A stretch of 64,000 bases of DNA from Streptomyces sp. 1331.2 (GTDB taxonomy: Bacteria > Actinomycetota > Actinomycetes > Streptomycetales > Streptomycetaceae), in the NCBI RefSeq assembly GCF_900199205.1, contig NZ_OBMJ01000001.1, positions 4,529,001 to 4,593,000 on the forward strand, given 5' to 3'. Shown here in pieces: positions 27,486-35,975 of the stretch; positions within the stretch are counted from its first letter, which is position 1, and each line of letters begins with the position of its first letter. The position numbers were made by a program, and so were the translations under genes. A model generated the notes under the pieces. It was not told the origin of the DNA, ran no database searches, and saw nothing but the letters and a program-made list of their open reading frames with translations.

Positions 27486-28124
27486 TCAGGCCGCGGAGAG
27501 CTCCGTCGTCCGGGCTGCGGCGTGGATCCGCCGCTCGGCCTCCGGGCCGGCGCACGCGTACGAGCCGAGCGCGACCTGCCGCCCGACGATGGACCGCTCG
27601 GCCCGCATCAGCCGCAGGCCCCGGCGCACCAGCACCGGCAGCGACTTGCGGCCCTCCCGGACGTCCCGGCGCAGCCGCCGCCAGGCCGTGGTGAGCGCGC
27701 CGTTGCGCAGGCACAGGGCGTCGCCGAGCAGCCCCTCCTCGGCGCACTCGCCGGTGATCTCGGCCGCGAAGATGCCCTCCGCGATGAACGCGGGGGCGCC
27801 GCCCAGCTCCAGGGTGCGGGTGCCGATCCGGCCGTTGTCCGGGATCGAGTACACCGGGACGTCGGTTCGGCCGCGTTCGTGCAGGGTGCGGATGGCGGCG
27901 ACGGCCTGGTCGCGGTGCCAGGCGAGCGGGGAGTCCCAGTCGACGGCGCCGTCGGGCAGCCGTGGCAGGGTCGGGTCGTCCCCGTCCTTGTAGAAGTCGT
28001 CGAGCTGGAGCACCGGCAGGCCGCTGCGCTCGGCGAGCGAGGACTTCCCCGACCCGGAGGGCCCGGAGAGCAGGATCACCCGGGCGTGCGCGGTCGGTGC
28101 GGGGTTCATGGGGGAGTCACTCAC
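27486..28124 (-). CDS. udk: Uridine kinase-like P-loop kinase
   Basis: About 212 residues with the P-loop GPSGSGKSSLA and the LQLDDFYKDGDDP segment typical of uridine/cytidine kinases, followed by DWDSPLAW. It would phosphorylate uridine to UMP, the salvage branch opposite to phosphorolysis. GTG at 28124 or ATG at 28109 may be the start; neither has a strong ribosome site. Unlike the catabolic nucleoside genes, it has no copy of the palindromic operator upstream. Confidence 0.85.
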   Translation of the reverse strand: MSDSPMNPAPTAHARVILLSGPSGSGKSSLAERSGLPVLQLDDFYKDGDDPTLPRLPDGAVDWDSPLAWHRDQAVAAIRTLHERGRTDVPVYSIPDNGRIGTRTLELGGAPAFIAEGIFAAEITGECAEEGLLGDALCLRNGALTTAWRRLRRDVREGRKSLPVLVRRGLRLMRAERSIVGRQVALGSYACAGPEAERRIHAAARTTELSAA

Positions 28125-28171
28125 GGGACACCAGTCTGACGCATCCCGGCCCGTTGCCGAAACCGGTCGGT

Positions 28172-28582
28172 TCAGACCTTCTGCTGCGACTTCGGGTCGG
28201 CGAGGGTGACGTGGACCAGCGGCAGGTACCGGCTGTCGACCTGGAGGTGGACCGGCTCCCCGCCGTCGGGCGGCAGGTAGCGGGTCGCGGCCCAGTCCTG
28301 GTCGTACCAGGTGTCCGGCTCGGGCTCGTGGAAGCTTCCCCCGGTGGGCAGTTGGAGCCGGTCCCCGCCGCGCTCGCCGAAGGCCGCCGTGGCGGCTCCG
28401 GGCGTGATGTCCAACGTGCCGTTGACGTAGGCGCGTTGCCAGCCGGCCCGGTCGGACCGCGCCGAGCAGGGCACCCGGACCGGTCGGCCGGCGGCCAGCC
28501 GGCGCCTGGTGCGGGCCACGTGCCACCGGCGGAAGGCGCCGTCCGCGAACAGTGTCGCCAACTCGCCCAAGAACTCTCCCAT
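28172..28582 (-). CDS. Conserved hypothetical protein (DUF2550-like pattern)
   Basis: A 136-residue protein starting at ATG 28582 after GAGGGGGG. The pattern of an Arg-rich segment (RTRRRLAAG) followed by VRVPCSARSDRAGWQRAYV and short beta-type stretches recalls DUF2550-like actinobacterial proteins, but without an obvious membrane helix. It ends in a Gln/Lys tail. No function is proposed. The 279-nt gap downstream to the aldehyde-dehydrogenase-like gene holds short CACGGGACGCC repeats and no visible gene. Confidence 0.65.
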   Translation of the reverse strand: MGEFLGELATLFADGAFRRWHVARTRRRLAAGRPVRVPCSARSDRAGWQRAYVNGTLDITPGAATAAFGERGGDRLQLPTGGSFHEPEPDTWYDQDWAATRYLPPDGGEPVHLQVDSRYLPLVHVTLADPKSQQKV

Positions 28583-28861
28583 GTGCCCCCCTCGGTCGTT
28601 TGCGTACCGCCGATTCTGGCGCGGCCGGAGGGGCGGTCGGGAGCGCCGAAAGTCGGCGGCGGGCCTGACGAAAGTCGACGGAACCCCACGGGGGACGCCC
28701 ACGGGACGCCCACGGGACACGGACGAAACGCCGAAGAAAACGCCGACGGACCCGCGCCAGGGGGGGAGAGGCGCGGGTCCGTCCTGTGACCGTCCGGGCC
28801 CTAGGGGGGGTGAGGGCACTGGGGACGGCCAGTCTGTGGAGTTGTGCCCGGAGAGCGGAGG

Positions 28862-29767
28862 TCAGATACCCATCGGGTGCCAGACCGTCTTGGTCTCCAG
28901 GAACGAGAGTAGCCGGTCCGTACCGGGCGCATTGGTCCAGTCCTGGGCGAACGGGTCCAGCACCGGACGGACTACCCGCTTGAGGGTATCGGCGGCGGAC
29001 GCCTCCAGGGCCTGCGCCGCGCCGGGGCCGTCGGCGGCGATGGCCCCGGTGAGGTCCAGCGCGTTGACGTCCTGGTGCGAGGCCAGGGTGGGGGCGATGT
29101 CCGTGGTCCGGCCCGAGATGATGTTGACCACGCCGCCCGGGACGTCCGAGGTGGCGAGCACCTCGCCCAGCGACAGCGCGGGCAGCGGGGCGTCCGCGGC
29201 GGCCGCGACCACGACCGTGTTGCCGGTGGCGATCGCCGGGGCGATCACCGAGACCAGGCCGAGCAGCGAGTGCCCGTACCCGGCCTGCGGGGCGACGATC
29301 CCGACCACGCCGGTCGGCTCCGGGCTCGACAGGTTGAAGTACGGGCCGGCGACCGGGTTGGCGCCGCCCGCGATCTGGGCGACCTTGTCGGTCCAGCCTG
29401 CGTACCAGACCCAGCGGTCGATCGCGGCGTCCACCAGCGCGGCGGCCTTCTTCGGGCCGATGCCCTCGGAGAGCGCCACCTCGGCGGCGAACTGCTCGCG
29501 CCGGCCCTGCAGCATCTCGGCGACCCGGTACAGCACCTGGCCGCGGTTGTACGCGGTGGTGCCGGCCCAGCCCTTGACCGCCGCGCGGGCGGCCAGGACG
29601 GCGTCCCGGGTGTCCTTGCGGGTGCCCAGCGGGGCGTTGGCGAGCCACTCGCCGTTCGAGTCCGTCACCTCGTACACCCGCCCGCTCTCGGAGCGCGGGA
29701 ACTTCCCGCCGACGTACAGCTTGTAGGTCTTGAGGACGTCAAGACGCGCGAAGGTCGTGTCAGACAT
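28862..29767 (-). CDS. Aldehyde dehydrogenase-family protein lacking the catalytic domain
   Basis: A 301-residue homologue of the NAD-binding part of aldehyde dehydrogenases. Segments such as VGIVAPQAGYGHSLLGL, APAIATGNTVVVAA and GGVVNIISG align with the cofactor domain, but the chain ends where the catalytic Cys and Glu regions should follow; no VCCAG-type motif is present. It overlaps the end of the full-length aldehyde dehydrogenase gene by 8 nt (ATGTCTGA), so both are translated together after deoC. It may be a non-catalytic partner subunit; this is inferred from context. Confidence 0.85.
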   Translation of the reverse strand: MSDTTFARLDVLKTYKLYVGGKFPRSESGRVYEVTDSNGEWLANAPLGTRKDTRDAVLAARAAVKGWAGTTAYNRGQVLYRVAEMLQGRREQFAAEVALSEGIGPKKAAALVDAAIDRWVWYAGWTDKVAQIAGGANPVAGPYFNLSSPEPTGVVGIVAPQAGYGHSLLGLVSVIAPAIATGNTVVVAAAADAPLPALSLGEVLATSDVPGGVVNIISGRTTDIAPTLASHQDVNALDLTGAIAADGPGAAQALEASAADTLKRVVRPVLDPFAQDWTNAPGTDRLLSFLETKTVWHPMGI

Positions 29768-31241
29768 CGAGGTAGGCCTCCAGACCGTGGCGGCCACCCT
29801 CGCGGCCGTAGCCCGACTCCTTGTAGCCGCCGAACGGCGAGGTCGGGTCGAACTTGTTGAAGGTGTTGGCCCAGACCACGCCGGCCTTGAGCTTGTTCGC
29901 CATCCAGAGGATGCGCGAGCCCTTCTCCGTCCAGATGCCGGCGGAGAGGCCGTACGGGGTGTTGTTGGCCTTCGCGACCGCCTCTTCGGGGGTGCGGAAG
30001 GTCAGCACCGACAGGACCGGGCCGAAGATCTCCTCCTGGGCGATCCGGTGGGCCTGGCTGACGCCGGTGAACAGGGTCGGCTTGAACCAGAAGCCGGTGC
30101 CCGGGAGTTCGCAGGCCGGAGACCAGCGCTCGGCGCCCTCGGCCTCGCCGGCGTCGGTCAGCGCGGTGATCCGGGCCAGCTGCTCGGCCGAGTTGATGGC
30201 ACCGATGTCGGTGTTCTTGTCCAGCGGGTCGCCGACCCGCAGGGTGCCCATCCGGCGCTTCAGCGCGTCCAGCAGCTCGTCCTGGACCGACTCCTGGACC
30301 AGCAGGCGCGAACCCGCGCAGCAGACGTGGCCCTGGTTGAAGAAGATGCCGTTGACGGTGCCCTCGACGGCCTGGTCGATCGGCGCGTCGTCGAAGACGA
30401 TGTTGGCCGCCTTGCCGCCCAGCTCCAGCGAGAGCTTCTTGCGGGTGCCGGCCAGCTGCTTGGCGATGGCCCGGCCGACCGGGGTCGAGCCGGTGAAGGC
30501 GACCTTGTTGACGTCCGGGTGCGCGGTGAGCGCGGCGCCGGTGCGGCCGTCACCGGTGACGATGTTGACGACGCCCTTCGGCAGACCGGCCTGGCGGCAG
30601 ATCTCGGCGAAGCGCAGCGCGGTCAGCGGGGTGGTCTCGGCCGGCTTCAGGACGACCGTGTTGCCGGTCGCCAGCGCGGGCGCGATCTTCCACGCCAGCA
30701 TCAGCAGCGGGAAGTTCCACGGGATGACCTGGCCGGCCACGCCGAGCGGCTTCGGGTTCGGGCCGTAGCCGGCGTAGTCGAGCTTGTCGGCCCAGCCCGC
30801 GTAGTAGAAGAAGTGCGCGGCGACGAGCGGCAGGTCGACGTCGCGGGTCTCGCGGATCGGCTTGCCGTTGTCGATCGACTCCAGCACGGCCAGCTCGCGG
30901 CTGCGCTCCTGGATGATCCGGGCGATCCGGAACAGGTACTTGGCGCGCTCGCTGCCGGGCAGCGCCGACCAGTCGGTGAAGGCCTTGCGGGCGGCGGCGA
31001 CCGCGCGGTCGACGTCCTCGTCGGTGCCCTGGGCGAACTCGGCGAGCACCTGCTCGGTGGCCGGGTTGACCGTCTTCAGGGCCTCGCTGCCCGAGGAGTC
31101 GACGAACTCGCCGCCGATGAAGTGGCCGTAGGAGGTGGCGATGTCGCCCGCGGCGGCGGGGGACTCGGGGGCCGGGGCGTACGCGAAGAGGCCGCCGGCG
31201 GGCTTGGCCGTGGGCTCCTCGGTGTTCTTCTTCTTGGCCAT
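29760..31241 (-). CDS. Aldehyde dehydrogenase (acetaldehyde from deoxyribose breakdown)
   Basis: A 493-residue NAD(P)-dependent aldehyde dehydrogenase with a complete active site: GQVIPWNFPL, the catalytic Glu in LELGGKAAN and the nucleophile in NQGHVCCAGSR, and EEIFGPVLSV near the C-terminus. It starts 5 nt after the deoC stop, so its likely substrate is the acetaldehyde released by DeoC, giving acetate. The N-terminus is Lys/Glu/Pro-rich. It shares the operator upstream of deoC. Confidence 0.92.
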   Translation of the reverse strand: MAKKKNTEEPTAKPAGGLFAYAPAPESPAAAGDIATSYGHFIGGEFVDSSGSEALKTVNPATEQVLAEFAQGTDEDVDRAVAAARKAFTDWSALPGSERAKYLFRIARIIQERSRELAVLESIDNGKPIRETRDVDLPLVAAHFFYYAGWADKLDYAGYGPNPKPLGVAGQVIPWNFPLLMLAWKIAPALATGNTVVLKPAETTPLTALRFAEICRQAGLPKGVVNIVTGDGRTGAALTAHPDVNKVAFTGSTPVGRAIAKQLAGTRKKLSLELGGKAANIVFDDAPIDQAVEGTVNGIFFNQGHVCCAGSRLLVQESVQDELLDALKRRMGTLRVGDPLDKNTDIGAINSAEQLARITALTDAGEAEGAERWSPACELPGTGFWFKPTLFTGVSQAHRIAQEEIFGPVLSVLTFRTPEEAVAKANNTPYGLSAGIWTEKGSRILWMANKLKAGVVWANTFNKFDPTSPFGGYKESGYGREGGRHGLEAYLDV

Positions 31242-31246
31242 GGTGA

Positions 31247-32233
31247 TCAGTCCACCGTCACGTAGTCGGGGCCGGAGTAGCGGCCGGTGGCCAGCTTCTG
31301 GCGCTGCATCAGCAGGTCGTTGAGCAGGCTGGAGGCTCCGAAGCGGAACCAGTGCGGGGTCAGCCAGTCGTCGCCGAGGGTCTCGTTGACCATCACCAGG
31401 TACTTCATGGCGTCCTTGGTGGTCTTGATCCCGCCGGCGGGCTTGACGCCGACCTGGACGCCGGTGGCCGCGCGGAAATCGCGGACGGCTTCCAGCATCA
31501 GCAGGGTGACCGGCGGGGTCGCGTTGACGGCGACCTTGCCGGTGGAGGTCTTGATGAAGTCGGCGCCGGCCAGCATCGCCAGCCAGGAGACCCGGCGGAC
31601 GTTGTCGTAGGTCTGCAGCTCGCCGGTCTCGAAGATGACCTTGAGGTGGGCGTAGCTGCCGTCGGCGCGCTTGCACGCCTCCTTGACGGCGACGATCTCC
31701 TGGAAGACGTCGAGGTAGCGGCCGGAGAGGAAGGCGCCGCGGTCGATCACCATGTCGATCTCGTCCGCGCCCGCGGCCACCGCGTCGGCGGTGTCGGCGA
31801 GCTTGACCGGGAGGGCGGCGCGGCCGGCCGGGAAGGCGGTGGCCACCGAGGCGACCTGGATGTCGGTGCCCCGGAGGGCGTCCTTCGCGGTGGCGACCAT
31901 GTCCGGGTAGACACAGATGGCGGCGACGCGGGGGGTGGTCGGGTCGGTCGGGTCGGGGGTCCTGCCCTTGGCGCACAGCGCGCGCACCTTGCCGACCGTG
32001 TCCGCGCCCTCCAGCGTGGTCAGGTCGATCATCGAGATCGCCAGGTCGATGGCATAGGCCTTCGCCGTGGTCTTGATCGAGCGGGTACCGAGGGTGGCGG
32101 CACGCGCCTCAAGGCCGACCTGGTCGACGCCGGGCAGGCCGTGCAGAAAGCGGCGGAGCGAGGCCTCGGACGCCGCAACGTCCTGAAGGCCGCTGCCCGC
32201 AACGCCGGGGGCATTGGCTGCAACAGTGGACAT
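31247..32233 (-). CDS. deoC: Deoxyribose-phosphate aldolase
   Basis: A 328-residue class I aldolase splitting 2-deoxyribose 5-phosphate into glyceraldehyde 3-phosphate and acetaldehyde. The catalytic set is visible: Asp in EIDMVIDRG, Schiff-base Lys in DFIKTSTGK and proton-relay Lys in VGVKPAGGIK. It is the longer form of the family, with about 60 extra N-terminal residues. ATG at 32233 is chosen because it lies just after a promoter with TATGCT at 32246-32251 and the palindromic operator. First gene of the deoC-aldehyde dehydrogenase operon. Confidence 0.95.
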   Translation of the reverse strand: MSTVAANAPGVAGSGLQDVAASEASLRRFLHGLPGVDQVGLEARAATLGTRSIKTTAKAYAIDLAISMIDLTTLEGADTVGKVRALCAKGRTPDPTDPTTPRVAAICVYPDMVATAKDALRGTDIQVASVATAFPAGRAALPVKLADTADAVAAGADEIDMVIDRGAFLSGRYLDVFQEIVAVKEACKRADGSYAHLKVIFETGELQTYDNVRRVSWLAMLAGADFIKTSTGKVAVNATPPVTLLMLEAVRDFRAATGVQVGVKPAGGIKTTKDAMKYLVMVNETLGDDWLTPHWFRFGASSLLNDLLMQRQKLATGRYSGPDYVTVD

Positions 32234-32245
32234 AGTCACCAGACC

Positions 32246-32251
32246 AGCATA
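32246..32251 (-). promoter_or_regulatory. Candidate -10 of the deoC operon
   Basis: On the minus strand TATGCT lies directly next to the operator (32253-32264) and 12 nt before the ATG, giving a leader of only a few bases. Confidence 0.5.
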
Positions 32252-32252
32252 T

Positions 32253-32264
32253 CTACGCGCGTAG
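32253..32264 (-). promoter_or_regulatory. Operator of the nucleoside regulon (site 4, deoC)
   Basis: CTACGCGCGTAG, perfect palindrome, abutting the -10 of deoC. The opposite-strand gene at 32352 is about 90 bp away, so regulation is probably aimed at deoC. Confidence 0.8.
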
Positions 32265-32351
32265 TAGTCCGCCAGAGCGGCCACCTTTCGTGGCCGCTTT
32301 CGTGGCCGGACCGAGACCTCCGGGTGTGGAGCATGGGGCAGAATCGAGGCC

Positions 32352-33032
32352 ATGACCGATTCCGACGGCAAGCCCCACCAGGGCCCCGCCGCCCCCGACG
32401 GGGAGCCCGAGTACGCGGACCGCGTGTACCGCTCCGTTCCCGGTGTGATCTCCGGAGTGCTGCTGCTGGCCGTCGCCGCCTGGCTGATCGGCGACGCGGT
32501 GGTGACCGGGACGGGGAAGACCCCGTACGTCTCGCTCGCCGCGGTGCCGGTGTTCGCGTTCCCGGTGATCGCCTACACCCTGCGCCCCGAGGTGCGGGCG
32601 AGCCGCAGCCGCCTGGTGGTGCGCAACCCCTGGCGGACCGTCGTCGCGCCCTGGGCCTCGGTGGAGGGGCTGCGCGCCGGGTACTCGGTCGAGCTGTTCG
32701 CCGACGGCGAGAAGTACCAGGTGTGGGCGGTGCCGGTGTCGCTGCGCCAGCGCAAGCGGGCCACCCGCGCCCAGAGCCGCGGCACCACCGAGCACGCCTC
32801 CCGGACCGGCCTGGGGCTGGGCCTCCCCACCCGCAGCAACCCCGTCGTCCAGGGCTCGCCCGACCCGACCCGCGCCTGGTCCGACCAGGTCACCGCCGTG
32901 CTGCAGGAGATGGCCGAGCGCAACGCCGCCCGCCCCGACGCGGCCGGGCCGGTCGTGGTGCGCTGGTGCTGGTGGGTGATCGCCCCCACCGTGGCCGGCC
33001 TGATCGCGCTGGTCACCGTCATCGCCGTCTGA
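32352..33032 (+). CDS. PH-domain membrane protein
   Basis: A 226-residue membrane protein: two N-terminal helices (VPGVISGVLLLAVAAWLIGD and a second near AAVPVFAFPVIAYTL), a central bacterial PH-like domain (RLVVRNPWRTVVAPWASVEG to KYQVWAVPVSLRQ), and a C-terminal helix WWVIAPTVAGLIALVTVIAV. It sits divergent from deoC and convergent with the phosphomutase gene. No ligand is known. Confidence 0.82.
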   Translation: MTDSDGKPHQGPAAPDGEPEYADRVYRSVPGVISGVLLLAVAAWLIGDAVVTGTGKTPYVSLAAVPVFAFPVIAYTLRPEVRASRSRLVVRNPWRTVVAPWASVEGLRAGYSVELFADGEKYQVWAVPVSLRQRKRATRAQSRGTTEHASRTGLGLGLPTRSNPVVQGSPDPTRAWSDQVTAVLQEMAERNAARPDAAGPVVVRWCWWVIAPTVAGLIALVTVIAV

Positions 33033-33053
33033 GCCCGGGAGTCCCGACCCGGA

Positions 33054-33107
33054 ACGCGGGAGGGCCCGCCGGTCACGTACGTCACGGACCGGCGGGCCCT
33101 CCCGCGT
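33054..33107. terminator. 21-bp hairpin between convergent PH-domain and phosphomutase genes
   Basis: Arms at 33054-33074 and 33087-33107 are perfectly complementary with a 12-nt loop. The hairpin ends 9 nt from the phosphomutase stop, so it can terminate both genes. Confidence 0.9.
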
Positions 33108-33115
33108 GCGGGTGA

Positions 33116-34834
33116 TCAGATGCCGGCGGCTGCGGCGAGGTCCTGCTTGATGGTGTCGAGCAGCTCGGCTGCGCGGGTGCGGGCCGCGGCGAGCTCGGCG
33201 GCGGAGGCGACCGGGAGGACGACCTCCAGGTAGCACTTCAGCTTGGGCTCGGTGCCGGAGGGGCGGACCACGATGCGGGCCGAGCGGACGGCCTCGCCGG
33301 CCAGGTAGTAGCGCAGGCCGTCGGTGGGCGGCAGCTCGGCGGAGCCGGCCGCGAGGTCGTCGGCGCGGGTGACGCTCAGGCCGGCCAGGACGGTCGGGGG
33401 CTGCTCGCGCAGGCGGCGCATGGCGTCGGCGATCAGCGAGAGGTCCTGGACCCGGACCGAGAGCTGGTCGGTGGCGTGCAGGCCGTGCTCCAGCGCCAGG
33501 TCGTCGAGCAGGTCGGACAGCGTGCGGCCGGACTTCTTGAGGGTGGCGGCGAGCTCGGCGACCAGCAGGGCGGCGGTGATGCCGTCCTTGTCCCGGACGC
33601 CCTGCGGGTCGACGCAGTAACCCAGCGCCTCCTCGTAGCCGTAGCGCAGGCCCTCGGCGCGGGAGATCCACTTGAAGCCGGTCAGCGTCTCCTCGTAGCC
33701 CAGGCCCGCCGCCTCGGCGATCCGGCCGAGCAGGGTGGCCGAGACGATGGTGGTGGCGAAGGTGCCCTCGGCCTTCTTCGCGACCAGGGCCGAGCCGAGC
33801 AGCGCGCCGACCTCGTCGCCGCGCAGCATCCGCCAGCCGGAAGTGCCGTTGCCGCTGCCGGCTGCGTTGCCGTTGACCGGCACGGCCACCGCGCAGCGGT
33901 CGGCGTCCGGGTCGTTGGCGATCACGATGTCCGGGCCGACCGAGGCGGCGGTGCGGAAGGCGAGGTCCATCGCCCCCGGCTCCTCCGGGTTGGGGAAGGC
34001 GACGGTCGGGAAGTCCGGGTCGGGCTCGGCCTGCTCGGCGACCACGGTGGGCGCCGGGAAGCCGGCCCGGCGGAAGGCGGCGACCAGGGTGTCGCGGCCG
34101 ACGCCGTGCATCGGGGTGTAGACGACGTCGAGTTCGCGCGGGCTGTGCGGGTCCACGATGGAGACGGCGCGGGCCAGGTAGGCCTCGATGACGTCCTCGC
34201 CCAGCACCTCCCAGCCGTCCTCGGCGAGCGGGACCTCGCTCAGCGAGCCGATCGCGTCGATCTCGGCGGCGATCCCGGCGTCGGCCGGCGGGACGATCTG
34301 CGAGCCGTCGCCCAGGTAGACCTTGTAGCCGTTGTCCTGCGGCGGGTTGTGGCTGGCGGTGACGGTGACGCCGGCGGCCGCCCCCAGGTGGCGGATGGCG
34401 AAGGCGAGCACCGGGGTGGGCAGCGGGCGGGGCAGCAGCGCGGCGCGCAGCCCGGCGCCGACCACTACGGCGGCGGTGGCGCGGGCGAAGTCGTACGACT
34501 TGTGCCGGGCGTCGTAGCCGATGACGACCAGGTCGCCCAGGCCCTGCTTCCGGACGTACGCGACCAGGCCGGCGGCGGCCCGGATCACCACGGAGCGGTT
34601 CATCCGCATCGGACCGGCGCCGAGTTCGCCGCGCAGGCCGGCGGTGCCGAACTGGAGCCGGTCGGAAAAGCGCTCGGCGAGTTCGGCCCAGGCGAGCTTG
34701 CTGTCCGACTCGGCCTCCGGGCCCTCGGCCCGGGCGAGCAGGGCGCTGAGCTCCTCGCGGGTCTGCGGGTCGGGGTCCTCGGCCAGCCAGGCCCGGGTCC
34801 GGGCGAGGAGGTCGGTGGTGGGTGCCTGAGACAT
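33116..34834 (-). CDS. Phospho-sugar mutase (phosphopentomutase/phosphoglucomutase-like)
   Basis: A 572-residue alpha-D-phosphohexomutase-family enzyme. The phosphoserine loop TASHNPPQDNGYK, metal loop DPDADR, sugar loop region near EEALGYC and phosphate loop RPSGTEPKLKCY are all present. In this nucleoside cluster the expected job is converting ribose or deoxyribose 1-phosphate to the 5-phosphate for DeoC, although hexose substrates are possible. ATG at 34834 follows GGAG; it is downstream of the nucleoside phosphorylase gene on the same strand but separated by 174 nt with a hairpin. Confidence 0.9.
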   Translation of the reverse strand: MSQAPTTDLLARTRAWLAEDPDPQTREELSALLARAEGPEAESDSKLAWAELAERFSDRLQFGTAGLRGELGAGPMRMNRSVVIRAAAGLVAYVRKQGLGDLVVIGYDARHKSYDFARATAAVVVGAGLRAALLPRPLPTPVLAFAIRHLGAAAGVTVTASHNPPQDNGYKVYLGDGSQIVPPADAGIAAEIDAIGSLSEVPLAEDGWEVLGEDVIEAYLARAVSIVDPHSPRELDVVYTPMHGVGRDTLVAAFRRAGFPAPTVVAEQAEPDPDFPTVAFPNPEEPGAMDLAFRTAASVGPDIVIANDPDADRCAVAVPVNGNAAGSGNGTSGWRMLRGDEVGALLGSALVAKKAEGTFATTIVSATLLGRIAEAAGLGYEETLTGFKWISRAEGLRYGYEEALGYCVDPQGVRDKDGITAALLVAELAATLKKSGRTLSDLLDDLALEHGLHATDQLSVRVQDLSLIADAMRRLREQPPTVLAGLSVTRADDLAAGSAELPPTDGLRYYLAGEAVRSARIVVRPSGTEPKLKCYLEVVLPVASAAELAAARTRAAELLDTIKQDLAAAAGI

Positions 34835-34927
34835 GGCTGCCAGCTCCATCGGGAAGTGCGTCGGTGTGTCGGCCGGAGGGTTCCGCTAAGACCGGGGGGT
34901 TCCGCAAAGAGGGGGATGCGCATGCGG

Positions 34928-34980
34928 ACGGGGCCCACGGGAAGGTGTGATCAGCGGATCACGCCGCCCGTGGGCCCCGT
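34928..34980 (-). terminator. Long hairpin after the purine nucleoside phosphorylase gene
   Basis: 14-bp outer stem (34928-34941 with 34967-34980) containing an inner GTGATC/GATCAC stem. It should separate the phosphorylase transcript from the phosphomutase gene. Confidence 0.8.
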
Positions 34981-35008
34981 CACTCATGAATTCTGCGCCT
35001 GCCGGGCG

Positions 35009-35830
35009 TCAGATCCGCTCAAGGACCTTCGCCAGGAGCTCGCCCATGCGCTCGGCGGAGGCCTTGCCGGCCTCCAGGACCTCTTCGTGGTTGAGCGGCT
35101 CGCCGGTCATGCCGGCGGCCAGGTTGGTGACCAGGGAGATGCCGAGCACCTCGGAGCCGGCCTCGCGGGCGGCGATGGCCTCCAGGGTGGTGGACATGCC
35201 GACCAGCTCGCCGCCGATCACCCGGGCCATGTTGACCTCGGCCGGGGTCTCGTAGTGCGGGCCGCGGAACTGCACGTAGACGGCCTCGTCCAGGGACGGG
35301 TCGACCTCGTGGCAGAGCGCGCGCAGGCGCTTGGAGTACAGGTCGGTGAGGTCGACGAAGTTGGCGCCGACGATCGGGGAGTCCGCGGTCAGGTTGATGT
35401 GGTCGCTGATCAGGACCGGCTGACCCGGGGTCCAGCCCTGGCGCAGGCCGCCGCAGCCGTTGGTCAGCACGATGACGCCGCAGCCGGCCGCGGCGGCGGT
35501 GCGCACGCCGTGGACCACGGTGGCCACGCCGTGGCCCTCGTAGTAGTGGTTGCGGCCGAGGAAGATCAGGGCGCGCTTGTCGCCGATCTTCACCGACCGG
35601 ATCTTGCCGGCGTGGCCGGCGACGGCGGGGGCGGGGAAACCGGGCAGGTCGGTGACCGGGAACTCGGCCACGGTCTCGCCCAGGGCGTCGGCAGCCGGCA
35701 CCCAGCCGGAGCCCATCACCAGGGCGACGTCGTGGCGCTCGGCACCGGTCAGCTCGCGCAGGCGCTCGGCGGCGGCCTGGGCGGCGGCGTAGGGGTCGGC
35801 GGAGAGGACCGACTGAGGAGAAGCGTTCAC
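35009..35830 (-). CDS. deoD: Purine nucleoside phosphorylase (trimeric type)
   Basis: A 273-residue enzyme cleaving purine (deoxy)nucleosides with phosphate. Motifs of the trimeric class are clear: MGSGWV phosphate loop, GRNHYYEGH, LTNGCGGL, VQFRGPHYETPAEV, VGMSTTLEA and the base-binding LVTNLAAG. GTG at 35830 lies 7 nt after a TATCCT hexamer (35838-35843) and no ribosome site is present, so it is probably leaderless. The operator CTACGCGCGTAG lies 12 bp upstream of that hexamer. Confidence 0.94.
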   Translation of the reverse strand: MNASPQSVLSADPYAAAQAAAERLRELTGAERHDVALVMGSGWVPAADALGETVAEFPVTDLPGFPAPAVAGHAGKIRSVKIGDKRALIFLGRNHYYEGHGVATVVHGVRTAAAAGCGVIVLTNGCGGLRQGWTPGQPVLISDHINLTADSPIVGANFVDLTDLYSKRLRALCHEVDPSLDEAVYVQFRGPHYETPAEVNMARVIGGELVGMSTTLEAIAAREAGSEVLGISLVTNLAAGMTGEPLNHEEVLEAGKASAERMGELLAKVLERI

Positions 35831-35837
35831 GGGTCCG

Positions 35838-35843
35838 AGGATA
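35838..35843 (-). promoter_or_regulatory. -10 hexamer for a leaderless deoD transcript
   Basis: Minus-strand TATCCT, then 7 nt, then the GTG start codon. The region where a -35 would fall is covered by the palindromic operator. Confidence 0.6.
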
Positions 35844-35855
35844 GACGGGAATCGA

Positions 35856-35867
35856 CTACGCGCGTAG
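35856..35867 (-). promoter_or_regulatory. Operator of the nucleoside regulon (site 5, deoD)
   Basis: CTACGCGCGTAG, perfect palindrome identical to sites 3 and 4, positioned over the expected -35/spacer region of the deoD promoter. Confidence 0.8.
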
Positions 35868-35975
35868 AAAATCCGCTGCGGCATGTCGGATCGTTACCCG
35901 GTTGACCCGAAACCACAGCTCGATGGCGCTTTCCGGGTGACGGGTCTCGTCGGTTCCGACAGCTGCGGATCCGGC

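Noticed and set aside
28679..28720. Short CACGGGACGCC repeats as a possible array or regulatory element
   Set aside because: Only three irregular copies, no spacers of constant length, and no link to a gene start.
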